In this document: positions 16,249-24,417 of the stretch, one piece after another
How the letters are laid out: each line of letters starts with the position of its first letter
Position numbering within the stretch: the stretch's first letter is position 1
Origin: Fibrobacter sp.
GTDB lineage: Bacteria > Fibrobacterota > Fibrobacteria > Fibrobacterales > Fibrobacteraceae
Assembly: GCA_024398955.1 (NCBI GenBank)
Contig: JAKSIG010000021.1
Coordinates: 1-49,360, forward strand
DNA length: 49,360 nt
Reading direction: 5' to 3'
Notes under the pieces: model-generated
What the model was told of the DNA's origin: nothing
What the model saw: only the letters and a program-made list of their open reading frames with translations
The model's database searches: none
Program-made: the position numbers and the translations under genes

Positions 16249-16354
16249 TTGCTGTCATGCTTTGCTCGTTCGCGGGGGAGGGGGGGGTAGACGTTATGGG
16301 GGTGACGTTTTTATGGAAAGAATGTATTTTGTTGCAAAATAGTGGAGGTTAGTG

Positions 16355-16936
16355 ATGCGAATTCTTTTGTTTGTATTTCTTTTTAGTTCGCTGGTTTTTG
16401 CACGCGGGTTGCACAGTTACGAAAGAACTCCTGTCTATCCGGTTCCAAAGGATACTTTGACGGATGAACAGTTAGCGGAACTTCCTCCGATGGACTGGAG
16501 CATTGATAGTACAGATATTTACCATCAGCTAGTTCTGAACGAGATACCTAATGCCAGATATGACCAGAATATTTTTGGAATCGTAATTGGTGGTGCACTG
16601 ACTGCCGCAGGCTTGTATTGCGTGGGTTCCGTCATTTATTTGGAAAATAACGGCTCTGTTGGTTGGGACGCTGTTTTTGAAGGTATTGTCGAGGGGGTGC
16701 TTTTGACGGCCTCAGTTCCTCTGCTGCTTGTGGGTGGTCCGCTTTTAGGGTATAATATCTACTACCTGAATGAACATAGAGCCCACGCTCGCCAGCGGGA
16801 CGAATACCTGAAAGCGGAAAACGCCTATAAACGTCGTAGGGCTGCGGGGAATCCTGATGCGGTCAGTATAAGTATTGTTCCTACGATAGACTTTGCTCAT
16901 GCTGGTGGCGGCATGAATTTGATGGTTGCGTTCTGA
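16355..16936 (+). CDS. Small exported/membrane protein, unknown function
   Basis: About 193 residues. The ATG at 16355 is preferred over the adjacent GTG at 16352, with TGGAGG seven bases upstream. The N-terminus MRILLFVFLFSSLVFARG is a signal peptide or membrane anchor. After a Pro-rich segment there are two hydrophobic segments (about 75-100 and 112-135) rich in Gly, then a basic Arg/Lys/His-rich stretch (HRAHARQRDEYLKAENAYKRRR) and a short hydrophobic tail ending in VAF, as in some outer-membrane proteins. No family recognised. A terminator follows at 16969. Confidence 0.75.
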   Translation: MRILLFVFLFSSLVFARGLHSYERTPVYPVPKDTLTDEQLAELPPMDWSIDSTDIYHQLVLNEIPNARYDQNIFGIVIGGALTAAGLYCVGSVIYLENNGSVGWDAVFEGIVEGVLLTASVPLLLVGGPLLGYNIYYLNEHRAHARQRDEYLKAENAYKRRRAAGNPDAVSISIVPTIDFAHAGGGMNLMVAF

Positions 16937-16967
16937 CCAGCAAAGTATTTCTGTAATTTATTAATCA

Positions 16968-17004
16968 AAAGAGCCCCGGGTAATGCCCGAGGCTCTTAAA
17001 TTTT
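16968..17004. terminator. Bidirectional rho-independent terminator
   Basis: AAGAGCC...GGCTCTT with an inner CGGG/CCCG pair around TAATG, flanked by A-rich and T-rich ends on the two sides. It serves the small membrane protein gene (plus) and thrC (minus). Confidence 0.85.
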
Positions 17005-17042
17005 TGCGGCGCGGATCTAACCCGCGACTTGCGCTGCACTAA

Positions 17043-17107
17043 CTAGCGTTTTCTCGAAAGCATTTGCGCGACCTTTGACCGCGCCAATGGCTTTCGAAAA
17101 CTAGCGC
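17043..17107. repeat. Long imperfect hairpin at the thrC 3' end
   Basis: TTTTCTCGAAAGC on the left matches GCTTTCGAAAA on the right, with an inner pair GCGCG/CGCGC and CTAG on both outer sides. The right arm includes the thrC stop codon. It lies in front of the real terminator on the thrC transcript and could protect the message end. Confidence 0.6.
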
Positions 17108-18441
17108 TTTCTTGCCGCCATCTCTTTCTTCAAGATATCCATGACGGGGCCGATTTCGGCGGGAGCCTTGAAGATGGGGTTGGCGTACTTGCTCTGGATG
17201 CCTTCCAGCTTCTGTTCGTGGTAGCCCACCTTGAATTCGGTGAACTTCAGGCCGTGAGCGGTGCTGATGACGACCACGTCTTCGTCCTTATCGATCTTGC
17301 CTGCGGCGCAGAGCTTTTCAAGAGCGCCAAGAGCCACACCAGTGTGGGGGCAGCAGTACAGACCGATACGGTCGCCGCGGTGTGCTGCGTTTGCCAGTTC
17401 TTCTTCGGAGACGCTCACCACCATGCCGTTGGTCTTCTGGATGGCGCGTACTGCCTTGGGATAGCTGACGGGGTTACCGATCTGGATGGCGGAAGCGAGA
17501 GTCTTCTTAGCCTGCATGGGGACCAGCTGATCGAAACCGCGTTCGTAAGCCTGGTAGAAGGGGTTTGCGTTTTCGGCCTGAGCCACGATAATGCGAGGAA
17601 TACGGTCGATGAGACCCATGGCCTTGCAGTCTTCGAAACCCTTGGCCAGAGCAGAAACGTTACCCAGGTTGCCGCCCGGAATAATTACGGTGTCGGGAAC
17701 CTTCCAGCCAAGTTCCTGGCAGATTTCTGGAGAGATGGTCTTCTGACCTTCCACGCGGAGGCTGTTCATGGAATTGGCGAGGTAAATGCGGTTGTCCTTG
17801 GTGACTTCCTGAACGATTTTCATGCAACCGTCGAAGTCGGTGTCCAGAGCCAGTACGATGCTGCCGTTAGAAATGGGCTGGATCAGCTGGGCTACGCTGG
17901 TCTTGCCTGCGGGCAGGAACACGATAGAAGGAATGCCTGCCTTGGCGCAGTAAGCGGAAAGAGCTGCAGAAGTATCACCGGTAGAAGCGCAAGCAACGGC
18001 ATCGATCGGATGAATGTTCTTCTTGATGATGTGGTTCACCTGGCTTACGAGAACGGTCATGCCCAGGTCCTTGAAGGAACCAGTGTGGGAGTTGCCGCAA
18101 AGCTTAACCTTAAGGCTCTTGATGCCCAGTTCCTTGGCGATGGGAGCTGCGTCAAACAGCGGGCTCCAACCTTCGCGCATGGTCACGATGTCTTCGACGG
18201 GCATGTCGGGGAGAACCATTTCGCGCTTGCTCCAGATACCGCTCTGGTCAGCCGGTTCAAAGCTCATGCGGCGTTCGGCAAAAAGCTTCTTCCATTCTTC
18301 GGGGCTGCGTTCGGCCAGGGCCTTGCGGTCGTGTTCCACTTCCAAAAGGCTATTGTCTACCTTGGAGCGGTAAATGACGTCGGTTACCGGATAGGTATCG
18401 TCGCCGTTGATATTTCTGAAATGAGCGTTAAACTGAGTCAT
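17101..18441 (-). CDS. thrC: Threonine synthase
   Basis: PLP enzyme converting O-phosphohomoserine to threonine in the cytosol. The PLP lysine is Lys124 in NSHTGSFKDLGMTV; other motifs are ASTGDTSAALSAYCAKAG and IPGGNLGNVSALAKGF (phosphate-binding loop). The start at 18441 (MTQFNAHFRN) is chosen because GAGGAAACT lies directly upstream; a longer frame to 18468 would place the ribosome site inside the gene. Length 446 fits the longer threonine synthase class. It is transcribed alone, divergent from a lipoprotein gene, and no leader-peptide attenuator is evident in the 234-base gap. Confidence 0.95.
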   Translation of the reverse strand: MTQFNAHFRNINGDDTYPVTDVIYRSKVDNSLLEVEHDRKALAERSPEEWKKLFAERRMSFEPADQSGIWSKREMVLPDMPVEDIVTMREGWSPLFDAAPIAKELGIKSLKVKLCGNSHTGSFKDLGMTVLVSQVNHIIKKNIHPIDAVACASTGDTSAALSAYCAKAGIPSIVFLPAGKTSVAQLIQPISNGSIVLALDTDFDGCMKIVQEVTKDNRIYLANSMNSLRVEGQKTISPEICQELGWKVPDTVIIPGGNLGNVSALAKGFEDCKAMGLIDRIPRIIVAQAENANPFYQAYERGFDQLVPMQAKKTLASAIQIGNPVSYPKAVRAIQKTNGMVVSVSEEELANAAHRGDRIGLYCCPHTGVALGALEKLCAAGKIDKDEDVVVISTAHGLKFTEFKVGYHEQKLEGIQSKYANPIFKAPAEIGPVMDILKKEMAARKR

Positions 18442-18450
18442 AGTTTCCTC
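18442..18450 (-). promoter_or_regulatory. Ribosome site that fixes the thrC start
   Basis: GAGGAAACT immediately precedes the ATG at 18441 on the minus strand; the alternative start 27 bases further up has no such site. Confidence 0.7.
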
Positions 18451-18675
18451 TAAAATTTTACGGGGCAAAATTTAGAAAAAAAAGCTTTTAGGTCAAATAA
18501 GGTCGTGTAGCGGGTGCTGTTTTTGGGGGAATAAAAATGATGTCCCTTTGTGAAAATTAGTCTTGTCTAACTAAAGGCTTGAATGAACTTTATAAACACT
18601 GCTGTTAACATTTGCAAGTTCCAAACTTTCTATATTTATATCCGAAATTTTACAGAATTGAATTCGGAGTTCCGA

Positions 18676-20106
18676 GTGAAAAAAAGAAAAAGCATTTTAT
18701 TAGGCGGATTGCTGGCTGGGCTGGCACTTGTCTTGACATCCTGCCTTTTTGAATCTGACGAAAATGGTGTAGATAGCTGGCTTTCTGATCATGGCATGCC
18801 GTCTTCCTACAAGGTTCAGGTTGTCAACGTGGAAGGCATCAAGGTTTCTTCTGTTGAAGCCTTCCTAGATACGACGGCTAAGGCTGCCGATTCTCGTGCT
18901 GTCTTTGGAGCCTATTCTAACCTTCGCCACGATATGGTTCTTGATTTTGGTTTCTCTCCCGCAAGTTCCTTCTACAAGAACTTTACGGACTCCGATTCTG
19001 CTGGCGCCTTCTTGCAATTGTTCTGGGACCGTGGATTGTATACCTCTAAGGAATACCCCAAGGATTCTCTGCCTATTTCCGAAGACGTGAATGTAACCTT
19101 CTCCTGGAAACTTGATAACCTCAGCAACAAGAAAGCCTTGGATAGCCTGATCGAAATTTCTGATGCGAACTGGCGTAAATCCCTGGAATGGGAAGATGTC
19201 GCTTCTGCAGACACCACTATCAGCATTTCTGTAAGCGCTAAGGATACTTCCATAAGACTTCCGTTCCCCTCTGCCTTGGTCGATAGCCTAAAGCTCATAA
19301 ATAAGGGGGCTATCCACCTGCAGCTCCGTTTGTCGGCTCCCGAGGCAAAGCACGTGTTCCGCTTCCTTGGCGACAATACCTACTATCCGCCTCTGCTTAC
19401 CGTTTATTCTGATTCTTCTGATATTTATGCCGATACTTCAAAGTTTGTTGCGCCCACGCCTTTTAGAATGGCTGGTGTTGCAAAGAGCCTTGAAGACTGC
19501 TCCGAATGTGCTGTGCTTCATGGCGGGGTCTACGATTCTCTAGTCGTGGAATTGCCTCCGGAACCCATTCTTAAGGCTCTTTCCGATTTTTATGGGGATG
19601 AGTTTCCTTACACCGAAGGTAACGGCAACGATGTTCGCCAGAGTGTTCTTTTTGCCCAGCTGGCCATGGCAAGAGATGACTCCAAGGGTAACAACGAACT
19701 AGGACTGCCTATTCAGGTAGTTGTTGGTTCCTTTGTGGATAGTGCCAATACAACAGTTCGCAGAATGGAAAACTACCGCATCGATAACGCAACTATTCTT
19801 GAAAAGGGACATCAGAATCTTGTGTTCCACGATGGAGATTCCCTGACTTTCCAGCTGACCTATGGTCTAAAGGACTTTGTGAACAAGGCTAGCGATGGTC
19901 GTGGCGTTAGATTCATTATGCGACTTGGCTATCCGTTCCTGCAAGAAATGGACACAACTTATGCCACTCACCTGACAAAGGATGGGGATACTAGCTATGT
20001 GTTCTTGAGCCATTTTGATTACGCCCGCTATGACTTTTCATCTTCTTTAGAACAACCGGTTTCACTTAAACTTTGGCTTGCTTCCAAGCGTGGAGATGAA
20101 GAATGA
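18676..20106 (+). CDS. Lipoprotein of unknown function, paired with an outer-membrane barrel
   Basis: Reading from GTG 18676 (GGAG seven bases before) gives 476 residues with a classic lipoprotein start: VKKRKSILLGGLLAG then lipobox LTSC, Cys23. The open frame extends back to 18583 but that part has no ribosome site and would bury the signal. The mature protein is beta-rich with many Asp/Ser/Phe and no recognised domain. A pair of Cys (DCSECAV) lies near the middle. It overlaps the following barrel gene by ATGA, so the two are made together and probably act together in the outer membrane. Confidence 0.8.
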   Translation: MKKRKSILLGGLLAGLALVLTSCLFESDENGVDSWLSDHGMPSSYKVQVVNVEGIKVSSVEAFLDTTAKAADSRAVFGAYSNLRHDMVLDFGFSPASSFYKNFTDSDSAGAFLQLFWDRGLYTSKEYPKDSLPISEDVNVTFSWKLDNLSNKKALDSLIEISDANWRKSLEWEDVASADTTISISVSAKDTSIRLPFPSALVDSLKLINKGAIHLQLRLSAPEAKHVFRFLGDNTYYPPLLTVYSDSSDIYADTSKFVAPTPFRMAGVAKSLEDCSECAVLHGGVYDSLVVELPPEPILKALSDFYGDEFPYTEGNGNDVRQSVLFAQLAMARDDSKGNNELGLPIQVVVGSFVDSANTTVRRMENYRIDNATILEKGHQNLVFHDGDSLTFQLTYGLKDFVNKASDGRGVRFIMRLGYPFLQEMDTTYATHLTKDGDTSYVFLSHFDYARYDFSSSLEQPVSLKLWLASKRGDEE

Positions 20107-21344
20107 GAAAACTGATTTCTGCACTGTGTGTCTTGAGTAGCCTTTCCTTTGGCTCCATGATTGGTATGGAAGCTCTCGGCGAAGAACAGGTGATGGGTGG
20201 AACAGCCTCTGCTGCCGGTCGTGGCTTTGCAGGTAATGCAAAGACTGGCGATGCGGAAGGCCTTTCTGTAGTGAACCCGGCTCGTCTTGCTTTTGATACG
20301 AAGGTAGTCTTTAACTTGAACTTCCTTCTCGAAATGGATGCGGCTAGCAATCACGGCAGCAACTACATTGCCAATAATATCTCGATGCCGTCCTTTAATC
20401 TGTCGTTCCCCATGGGCGACTTTGGTGCCATGGGTGTGTCCCTGTGGCAGCATTATGCCTCTTCCATGGACGAGGAATACGAGAACGAAAAGGCTTCCCA
20501 GACAGCGCAGATTGTATACCAGGGAAGTGTGTACGAAATTGTGCCTAGCTATGCCATTCGTCTTCCGTTCTTCCGTTCCATGTCTTTAGGTGGATCTGCT
20601 CATTTTGTAATGGGCAATACCTCTCGCAGCCTAAAGCTTGACGGCAATACCGATGACTTGGACGAAGGCGATGTCTGGGGTGCCGGCGAATATACTTTGA
20701 CTGATTACGTAGAAGGTACCTGGGAAATCAAGGATCATCCTGCCTACTACACCATGGCGCTGCAGTATCGTGGACGCATGGTTTCTTATTTCTTCTCGTT
20801 TACTACGGGTTATACCTTGTCTAACGATTTGGAATATGACTTCAGATTTAGTGAAATGGATACCCTGGCAAACAACGTCTACACTCGTGAAATCGACATT
20901 CCCGCCATGCTTGCGACAGGTATTAATTACCGCTTGAACAAGCGCCACAACATAATGCTTGATTTGCAGTGGCGAGCCTGGGACAAGGATGTTGAGAATC
21001 TGGGTGGTAGCTGGAATATGGCTAAGGTTACAGAAACTCAAAGTGATTTTATGATGTCCTTGGGTTATCAGTGTGATGGTAGTCCCTTGTTCTATGACCC
21101 GTACTGGAAACGCATTAACTACCGTGTGGGTGCATGGTACAAGAATTGGTATGTAAAGGATGTGTTTGAAGCAGGGGGCTCCATTGGTGGTGGATTCCCT
21201 CTGGGCCGCAAGGGTACGACTCTTGATGTCGCACTCCAGGGTGGCATGCGATTTGCTGACGTCGATAGTGAATGGGATGAAACCTTCTTCGCCATTCGTA
21301 TCGGGTTGACCGGTATTGGAAACTGGGGCCAGAGTCGCAGATAA
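20103..21344 (+). CDS. Outer-membrane beta-barrel protein (FadL/PorV-like)
   Basis: 413 residues. A signal peptide (MRKLISALCVLSSLSFGS) is followed by a Gly/Ala-rich segment and a VVNPARLAF motif, the N-P-A signature seen near the N-terminus of FadL-, OmpP1- and PorV-like barrels. The rest alternates polar and aromatic residues in strand-like blocks (for example LGGSAHFVMG, YRVGAWYKNWYV) and ends in a short strand. It may be a porin or a partner for secreted proteins; the family assignment is by pattern only. Translationally coupled to the upstream lipoprotein gene (4-base overlap) and followed 25 bases later by the DUF4912 gene. Confidence 0.75.
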   Translation: MRKLISALCVLSSLSFGSMIGMEALGEEQVMGGTASAAGRGFAGNAKTGDAEGLSVVNPARLAFDTKVVFNLNFLLEMDAASNHGSNYIANNISMPSFNLSFPMGDFGAMGVSLWQHYASSMDEEYENEKASQTAQIVYQGSVYEIVPSYAIRLPFFRSMSLGGSAHFVMGNTSRSLKLDGNTDDLDEGDVWGAGEYTLTDYVEGTWEIKDHPAYYTMALQYRGRMVSYFFSFTTGYTLSNDLEYDFRFSEMDTLANNVYTREIDIPAMLATGINYRLNKRHNIMLDLQWRAWDKDVENLGGSWNMAKVTETQSDFMMSLGYQCDGSPLFYDPYWKRINYRVGAWYKNWYVKDVFEAGGSIGGGFPLGRKGTTLDVALQGGMRFADVDSEWDETFFAIRIGLTGIGNWGQSRR

Positions 21345-21355
21345 TTGTGTTTATG

Positions 21356-21362
21356 AAGGAGG
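21356..21362 (+). promoter_or_regulatory. Ribosome site that fixes the DUF4912 gene start
   Basis: AAGGAGG lies seven bases before the ATG at 21370, ruling out the in-frame ATG at 21316 that overlaps the barrel gene. Confidence 0.75.
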
Positions 21363-21369
21363 CCAAAAA

Positions 21370-22617
21370 ATGGCAACAAAAAAAGAAACAGAAGTAAAGT
21401 CTAAAATCAAGAGCGCTGTAAAGAGCGTTGCCGAAAAGACTGCTGAAGTGGTAAAGAAGACTCGCACAACTAAGAAGGCCGCAGCAGAAAAGCCCGCTTC
21501 CAAGGCTACTGTAGACACCTTGAAGGAAGCTGAAGCAAAGGCAGAAAAGGCTGTTGCCAAGGCTTCTAAGGTGGCAAAGGTTGCTGCTACAAAGTCCAGT
21601 GCAGTAAAGGCTTCTGCAAAGGCAGCCAAGGCAACTACTACTAAGACCGCAAAGACTGTTGCGTCCAAGACTTCTGTAACAAAGACTGCGACCAAGAGCG
21701 TGAAGGCTTCTGCAAAGGCTACCGCCAAGGAATCTGTCGAAAGTGTAAAAACCAAGACTGCCGCAGCTAAGTCTGTTACAGCATCTGAAAAGATTGAAGA
21801 TGTTGCTTCTCTGGCTCAGTCTTTTGATGCCGAATACCTGGTTCTTATGCAGAAGGACCCTAACTGGATGCACGCCTTCTGGGAAGTTTCTGAAAACCGT
21901 ATCAAGCTGGCTAAGAAGGGCAAGAAGAAGCTGGTCCTTCGCTTGTTTGACATTGCCTCTGACCTAACCGTTCAGCGTAGCAAGAAGAAGCGCAAGTTCC
22001 GCGATATCGAAGTTCCGGCCGATGCTCGTAGCTGGTACGTCGAAAACCCGTCTAACCAGTCCTGCGTTGCTGTTCTTGGTGCTGTTCAGGGCAAGAACTT
22101 TATGCCCATCGTCGAGTCTGCTCCGGTAATGACTTTCGATAAGTCTGCTCCCGCTCCTGCTGCTGACGATGCTTTTGCTAAGGCTTCCCTCGGTGGAGCA
22201 ACTCTTGGTAATTTCATGAGCTCCGGCTTCTCCAGCCAGACTGCAGAATCCTGGCTCAATTCTCTGGGCGCAAATGGTGGCTTCGGAAGCTCTTCTGAAT
22301 CCATGTTCTCTGGTGCACTTTCCAGTGCAGCACTCCAGAGTAACGGATCTCTTTCTATTGTGGCACCTAAGGACTCCGTAAACTATGGCAAGGATTTCTT
22401 CCTGTGGGTAAAGACCCGCCTTATCGTTTACGGTGGAACTCGTCCCGATGCACACCTCCAGGTGCGTGGTGAAGATTTCCCGCTGAATCCTGATGGTACC
22501 TTCAGCTTTGAAGAAGACCTGCCCGATGTTACAAAGGTGATTCCTGTGTTTGCTACCGATAAGGATGGCGATTTCCCCACAACAATCGTTCCTATCGTAG
22601 TAAAGCGCACGGAGTAA
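21370..22617 (+). CDS. DUF4912 protein with a Lys/Ala-rich N-terminal tail
   Basis: 415 residues in three parts. Residues 1-145 are Lys/Ala/Thr/Val repeats (KAAKATTTKTAKT style), like histone H1 tails but more likely a charged, flexible or coiled segment. Residues about 150-265 match DUF4912: EYLVLMQKDPNWMHAFWEVS, then LVLRLFDI and SWYVENP. After a Ser/Gly linker, residues about 335-415 (LIVYGGTRPDAHLQVRGE, LNPDGTFSFEEDLPD) resemble the Ig-like domain usual at the end of this family. I recall DUF4912 genes beside GH57 glucan enzymes in other phyla, and here a GH57 gene follows. Role in glucan handling is inference. Confidence 0.85.
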   Translation: MATKKETEVKSKIKSAVKSVAEKTAEVVKKTRTTKKAAAEKPASKATVDTLKEAEAKAEKAVAKASKVAKVAATKSSAVKASAKAAKATTTKTAKTVASKTSVTKTATKSVKASAKATAKESVESVKTKTAAAKSVTASEKIEDVASLAQSFDAEYLVLMQKDPNWMHAFWEVSENRIKLAKKGKKKLVLRLFDIASDLTVQRSKKKRKFRDIEVPADARSWYVENPSNQSCVAVLGAVQGKNFMPIVESAPVMTFDKSAPAPAADDAFAKASLGGATLGNFMSSGFSSQTAESWLNSLGANGGFGSSSESMFSGALSSAALQSNGSLSIVAPKDSVNYGKDFFLWVKTRLIVYGGTRPDAHLQVRGEDFPLNPDGTFSFEEDLPDVTKVIPVFATDKDGDFPTTIVPIVVKRTE

Positions 22618-22637
22618 GCCTGCGGTTTAATTATCAA

Positions 22638-22712
22638 TTATGAATTACGAATTATGAGACTTGTAATTGCGGCGTAGCCGCCTTATAAGATCTCGTAATT
22701 CATAACTTATAA
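22638..22712. repeat. Long imperfect palindrome (possible extragenic repeat)
   Basis: Left arm 22638-22673 and right arm 22677-22712 pair for most of 35 bases: AT-rich TTATGAATTACG-type outer arms, then CTTGTAA/TTATAAG, then a GC core GCGGC-GTA-GCCGC. It fills the gap between the DUF4912 gene and the GH57 gene and ends 13 bases before the GH57 start. It looks like a mobile-type extragenic palindrome or an mRNA processing hairpin; no coding potential. Confidence 0.65.
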
Positions 22713-22725
22713 CTCGTACTTGTCT

Positions 22726-24327
22726 ATGTCTGCTCCTGGTAAAATTCTTTTCTTGATGCATGCGCATTTGCCTTATGTGCATCATCCTGATCATGTTCGC
22801 TTTTTTGAAGAAAACTGGCTGTTTGAGGCCATGGCGGAAACCTACCTGCCTTTAGTGCAGGCTATGCGTCGCCTTCTTGAAAAAGGCGTTCCCGGGACTC
22901 TCAACCTTAGTGTTTCAGCTCCGCTGATTGAAATGCTTTCGGATGAAAGCCTTGTTGAAAAGTTTTCGGAGCACTTAAAAAAACAGCTTGAATTGATTCA
23001 GAAAGAAGTGGTTCTGAACGAGGGCAAACCTCAGGAACCCATTTCCAAATTTTATTTGGAACGTCAGAAAACCTTGATTGATACCTGGGAGAACCGAATT
23101 CATCGGGACCTGCTTTCTGAATTTCTGGAACTTGAAAAGGCTGGCAAGCTAAACCTGCTGACTTGTGTTGGAACTCATCCGTTCCTGCCGGCTTATCAAA
23201 GCGATCCGGATTCCATTAGAATGCAGTTGGATGTAACCGTCCGCTGCTTTGAACGTGCTTTTGGCCGTAAGCCTCAGGGCGTATGGCTTCCGGAATGCGG
23301 ATATTTCCCTGGCCTAGACAAGTATCTGGCTGAATTTGACCTACATTACTTTTTCCTAGAAACTCATGGAGCCTTGTTGGCTTCGCCTCCGCCTAAGTAC
23401 GGCGTGTTTACTCCACTTCGTACGAAACAGGGGCTGTACTGCATGGGCCGCGAGCAGAAAAGTTCCATGGAAGTGTGGAGTCGTCGTACAGGTTATCCTG
23501 GCCATCCTGAATATCGCGAATTCTTTAAGGATATTGCCCAGGAACGTCCTCGCGACTATTTAGGCGACTATTTCTTTGCGGGTGAAAATCCCATTGATAC
23601 GGGATTTAAGTACAGTCGAATTACGGGTTCTGAAAATAAGGAGCTGTATAGGCCGTGGAACGCCATGTGCCTTGCCCGCGACCATGCTCATCTTTTTGTG
23701 GTCAATCGCGAGACCACAATTTCTGAATTGCTGGTTAATATGGAGGGGAACAAGGCCTGCATGCTTTGCCCCTACGATGCAGAACTTTTCGGACATTGGT
23801 GGTTTGAAGGTCCGCTGTTCCTCGAGGCTATGATGGAACGTGCGGCGTCTTCTAACATCATTGAATTTGCTGGCGCAGATCAGGTGATGACCTCTTCTGC
23901 GGATCCTGAAGTTCATGAACCCGCTTTCTCTAGCTGGGGCGAAGGCGGCTTTGGCTCTGTTTGGATTAATGGCGAAACAGATAAGTATTATCCGCAATCC
24001 TATCGCCTGCGCGCCATGATTCAGCACCTGAAATCTATTCAGGATCGCATGGGTCCCATGGCTAAAAAGAGCGGCAAGTTGATGTCTCGCTACATCAAGC
24101 AGATGGAACGAGAACTGATGCTGTTCCAGTCTTCTGACTGGGCCTTCATGATTCACAATCATTCTGCCGAAGGCTATGCCCGCCGTCGTCTAGACGAACA
24201 TTACAACAATGGCCACGCCCTTTTTGCCGAAGCCTGCAAGTCTATCCTGAAAAATACAGATAAGCCCGCTGCAAACTCGATACTTCCCAAGCTGGAAGAA
24301 GCGGATAACATTTTCAGCTGGATGTAG
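22726..24327 (+). CDS. GH57 1,4-alpha-glucan branching enzyme
   Basis: Makes alpha-1,6 branches in glycogen-like glucan. The 533-residue protein starts at ATG 22726 (a TTG lies two codons earlier; no ribosome site is visible for either). GH57 landmarks: HAHLPYVHHP at the N-terminus, ENWLFEAMAETYLPL, GTHPFLPAY, the nucleophile Glu190 in WLPECGYFPG and the acid/base Asp351 in CPYDAELFGHWWFEGP. The C-terminal helical part (SDWAFMIHNHSAEGYARRR) is the DUF1957 module typical of branching enzymes of this family. Its position after a DUF4912 gene and behind a long hairpin suggests partly independent control. Confidence 0.92.
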   Translation: MSAPGKILFLMHAHLPYVHHPDHVRFFEENWLFEAMAETYLPLVQAMRRLLEKGVPGTLNLSVSAPLIEMLSDESLVEKFSEHLKKQLELIQKEVVLNEGKPQEPISKFYLERQKTLIDTWENRIHRDLLSEFLELEKAGKLNLLTCVGTHPFLPAYQSDPDSIRMQLDVTVRCFERAFGRKPQGVWLPECGYFPGLDKYLAEFDLHYFFLETHGALLASPPPKYGVFTPLRTKQGLYCMGREQKSSMEVWSRRTGYPGHPEYREFFKDIAQERPRDYLGDYFFAGENPIDTGFKYSRITGSENKELYRPWNAMCLARDHAHLFVVNRETTISELLVNMEGNKACMLCPYDAELFGHWWFEGPLFLEAMMERAASSNIIEFAGADQVMTSSADPEVHEPAFSSWGEGGFGSVWINGETDKYYPQSYRLRAMIQHLKSIQDRMGPMAKKSGKLMSRYIKQMERELMLFQSSDWAFMIHNHSAEGYARRRLDEHYNNGHALFAEACKSILKNTDKPAANSILPKLEEADNIFSWM

Positions 24328-24383
24328 AAAAAATGAATGCATATCCCTTTGTATGAGGAAGTTATGCTTTATTTTTGTTGGGT

Positions 24384-24389
24384 TATAAT
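24384..24389 (+). promoter_or_regulatory. Consensus -10 box upstream of small lipoprotein gene
   Basis: A perfect TATAAT 28 bases before the ATG at 24418, with only a weak -35 (TTATGC, 16 bases up). AGAGGGT at 24408-24414 is the ribosome site. Confidence 0.5.
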
Positions 24390-24417
24390 TTTTTGAAGGT
24401 AAATTAAAGAGGGTAGT

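Larger units (their letters stand above)
15818..16354. other. Long gene-free region with palindromes and a candidate small RNA
   Basis: About 537 bases without a credible protein gene. The left part is AT-rich and holds a TATATT box (15932) and a candidate transcript ending in a terminator (16043-16076). Then come a 15-base palindrome (16070-16104), a 10-base palindrome (16125-16146), a nested stem region (16165-16248) and three G-runs (16274-16278, 16280-16287, 16298-16302) just before the next gene. The runs could support a two-layer G-quadruplex but the last loop is long. TGGAGG at 16343-16348 is the ribosome site for the next gene. Confidence 0.6.

Noticed and set aside
17005..17032. tRNA-like 3' end on the minus strand (CGCGG-loop-CCGCG)
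   Set aside because: Loop GTTAGAT is not the TTCRANY form, there is no CCA or acceptor stem, and the rest of a tRNA is absent.
17218..18453. 411-residue open frame on the plus strand opposite thrC
   Set aside because: It lies fully antisense to a gene with all threonine synthase motifs and has no own ribosome site or family signal; it is a shadow frame of GC-skewed codons.
21370..21800. Histone H1-like Lys/Ala repeats in the DUF4912 protein
   Set aside because: Low-complexity composition alone does not show DNA binding; kept as a description, not as a histone call.
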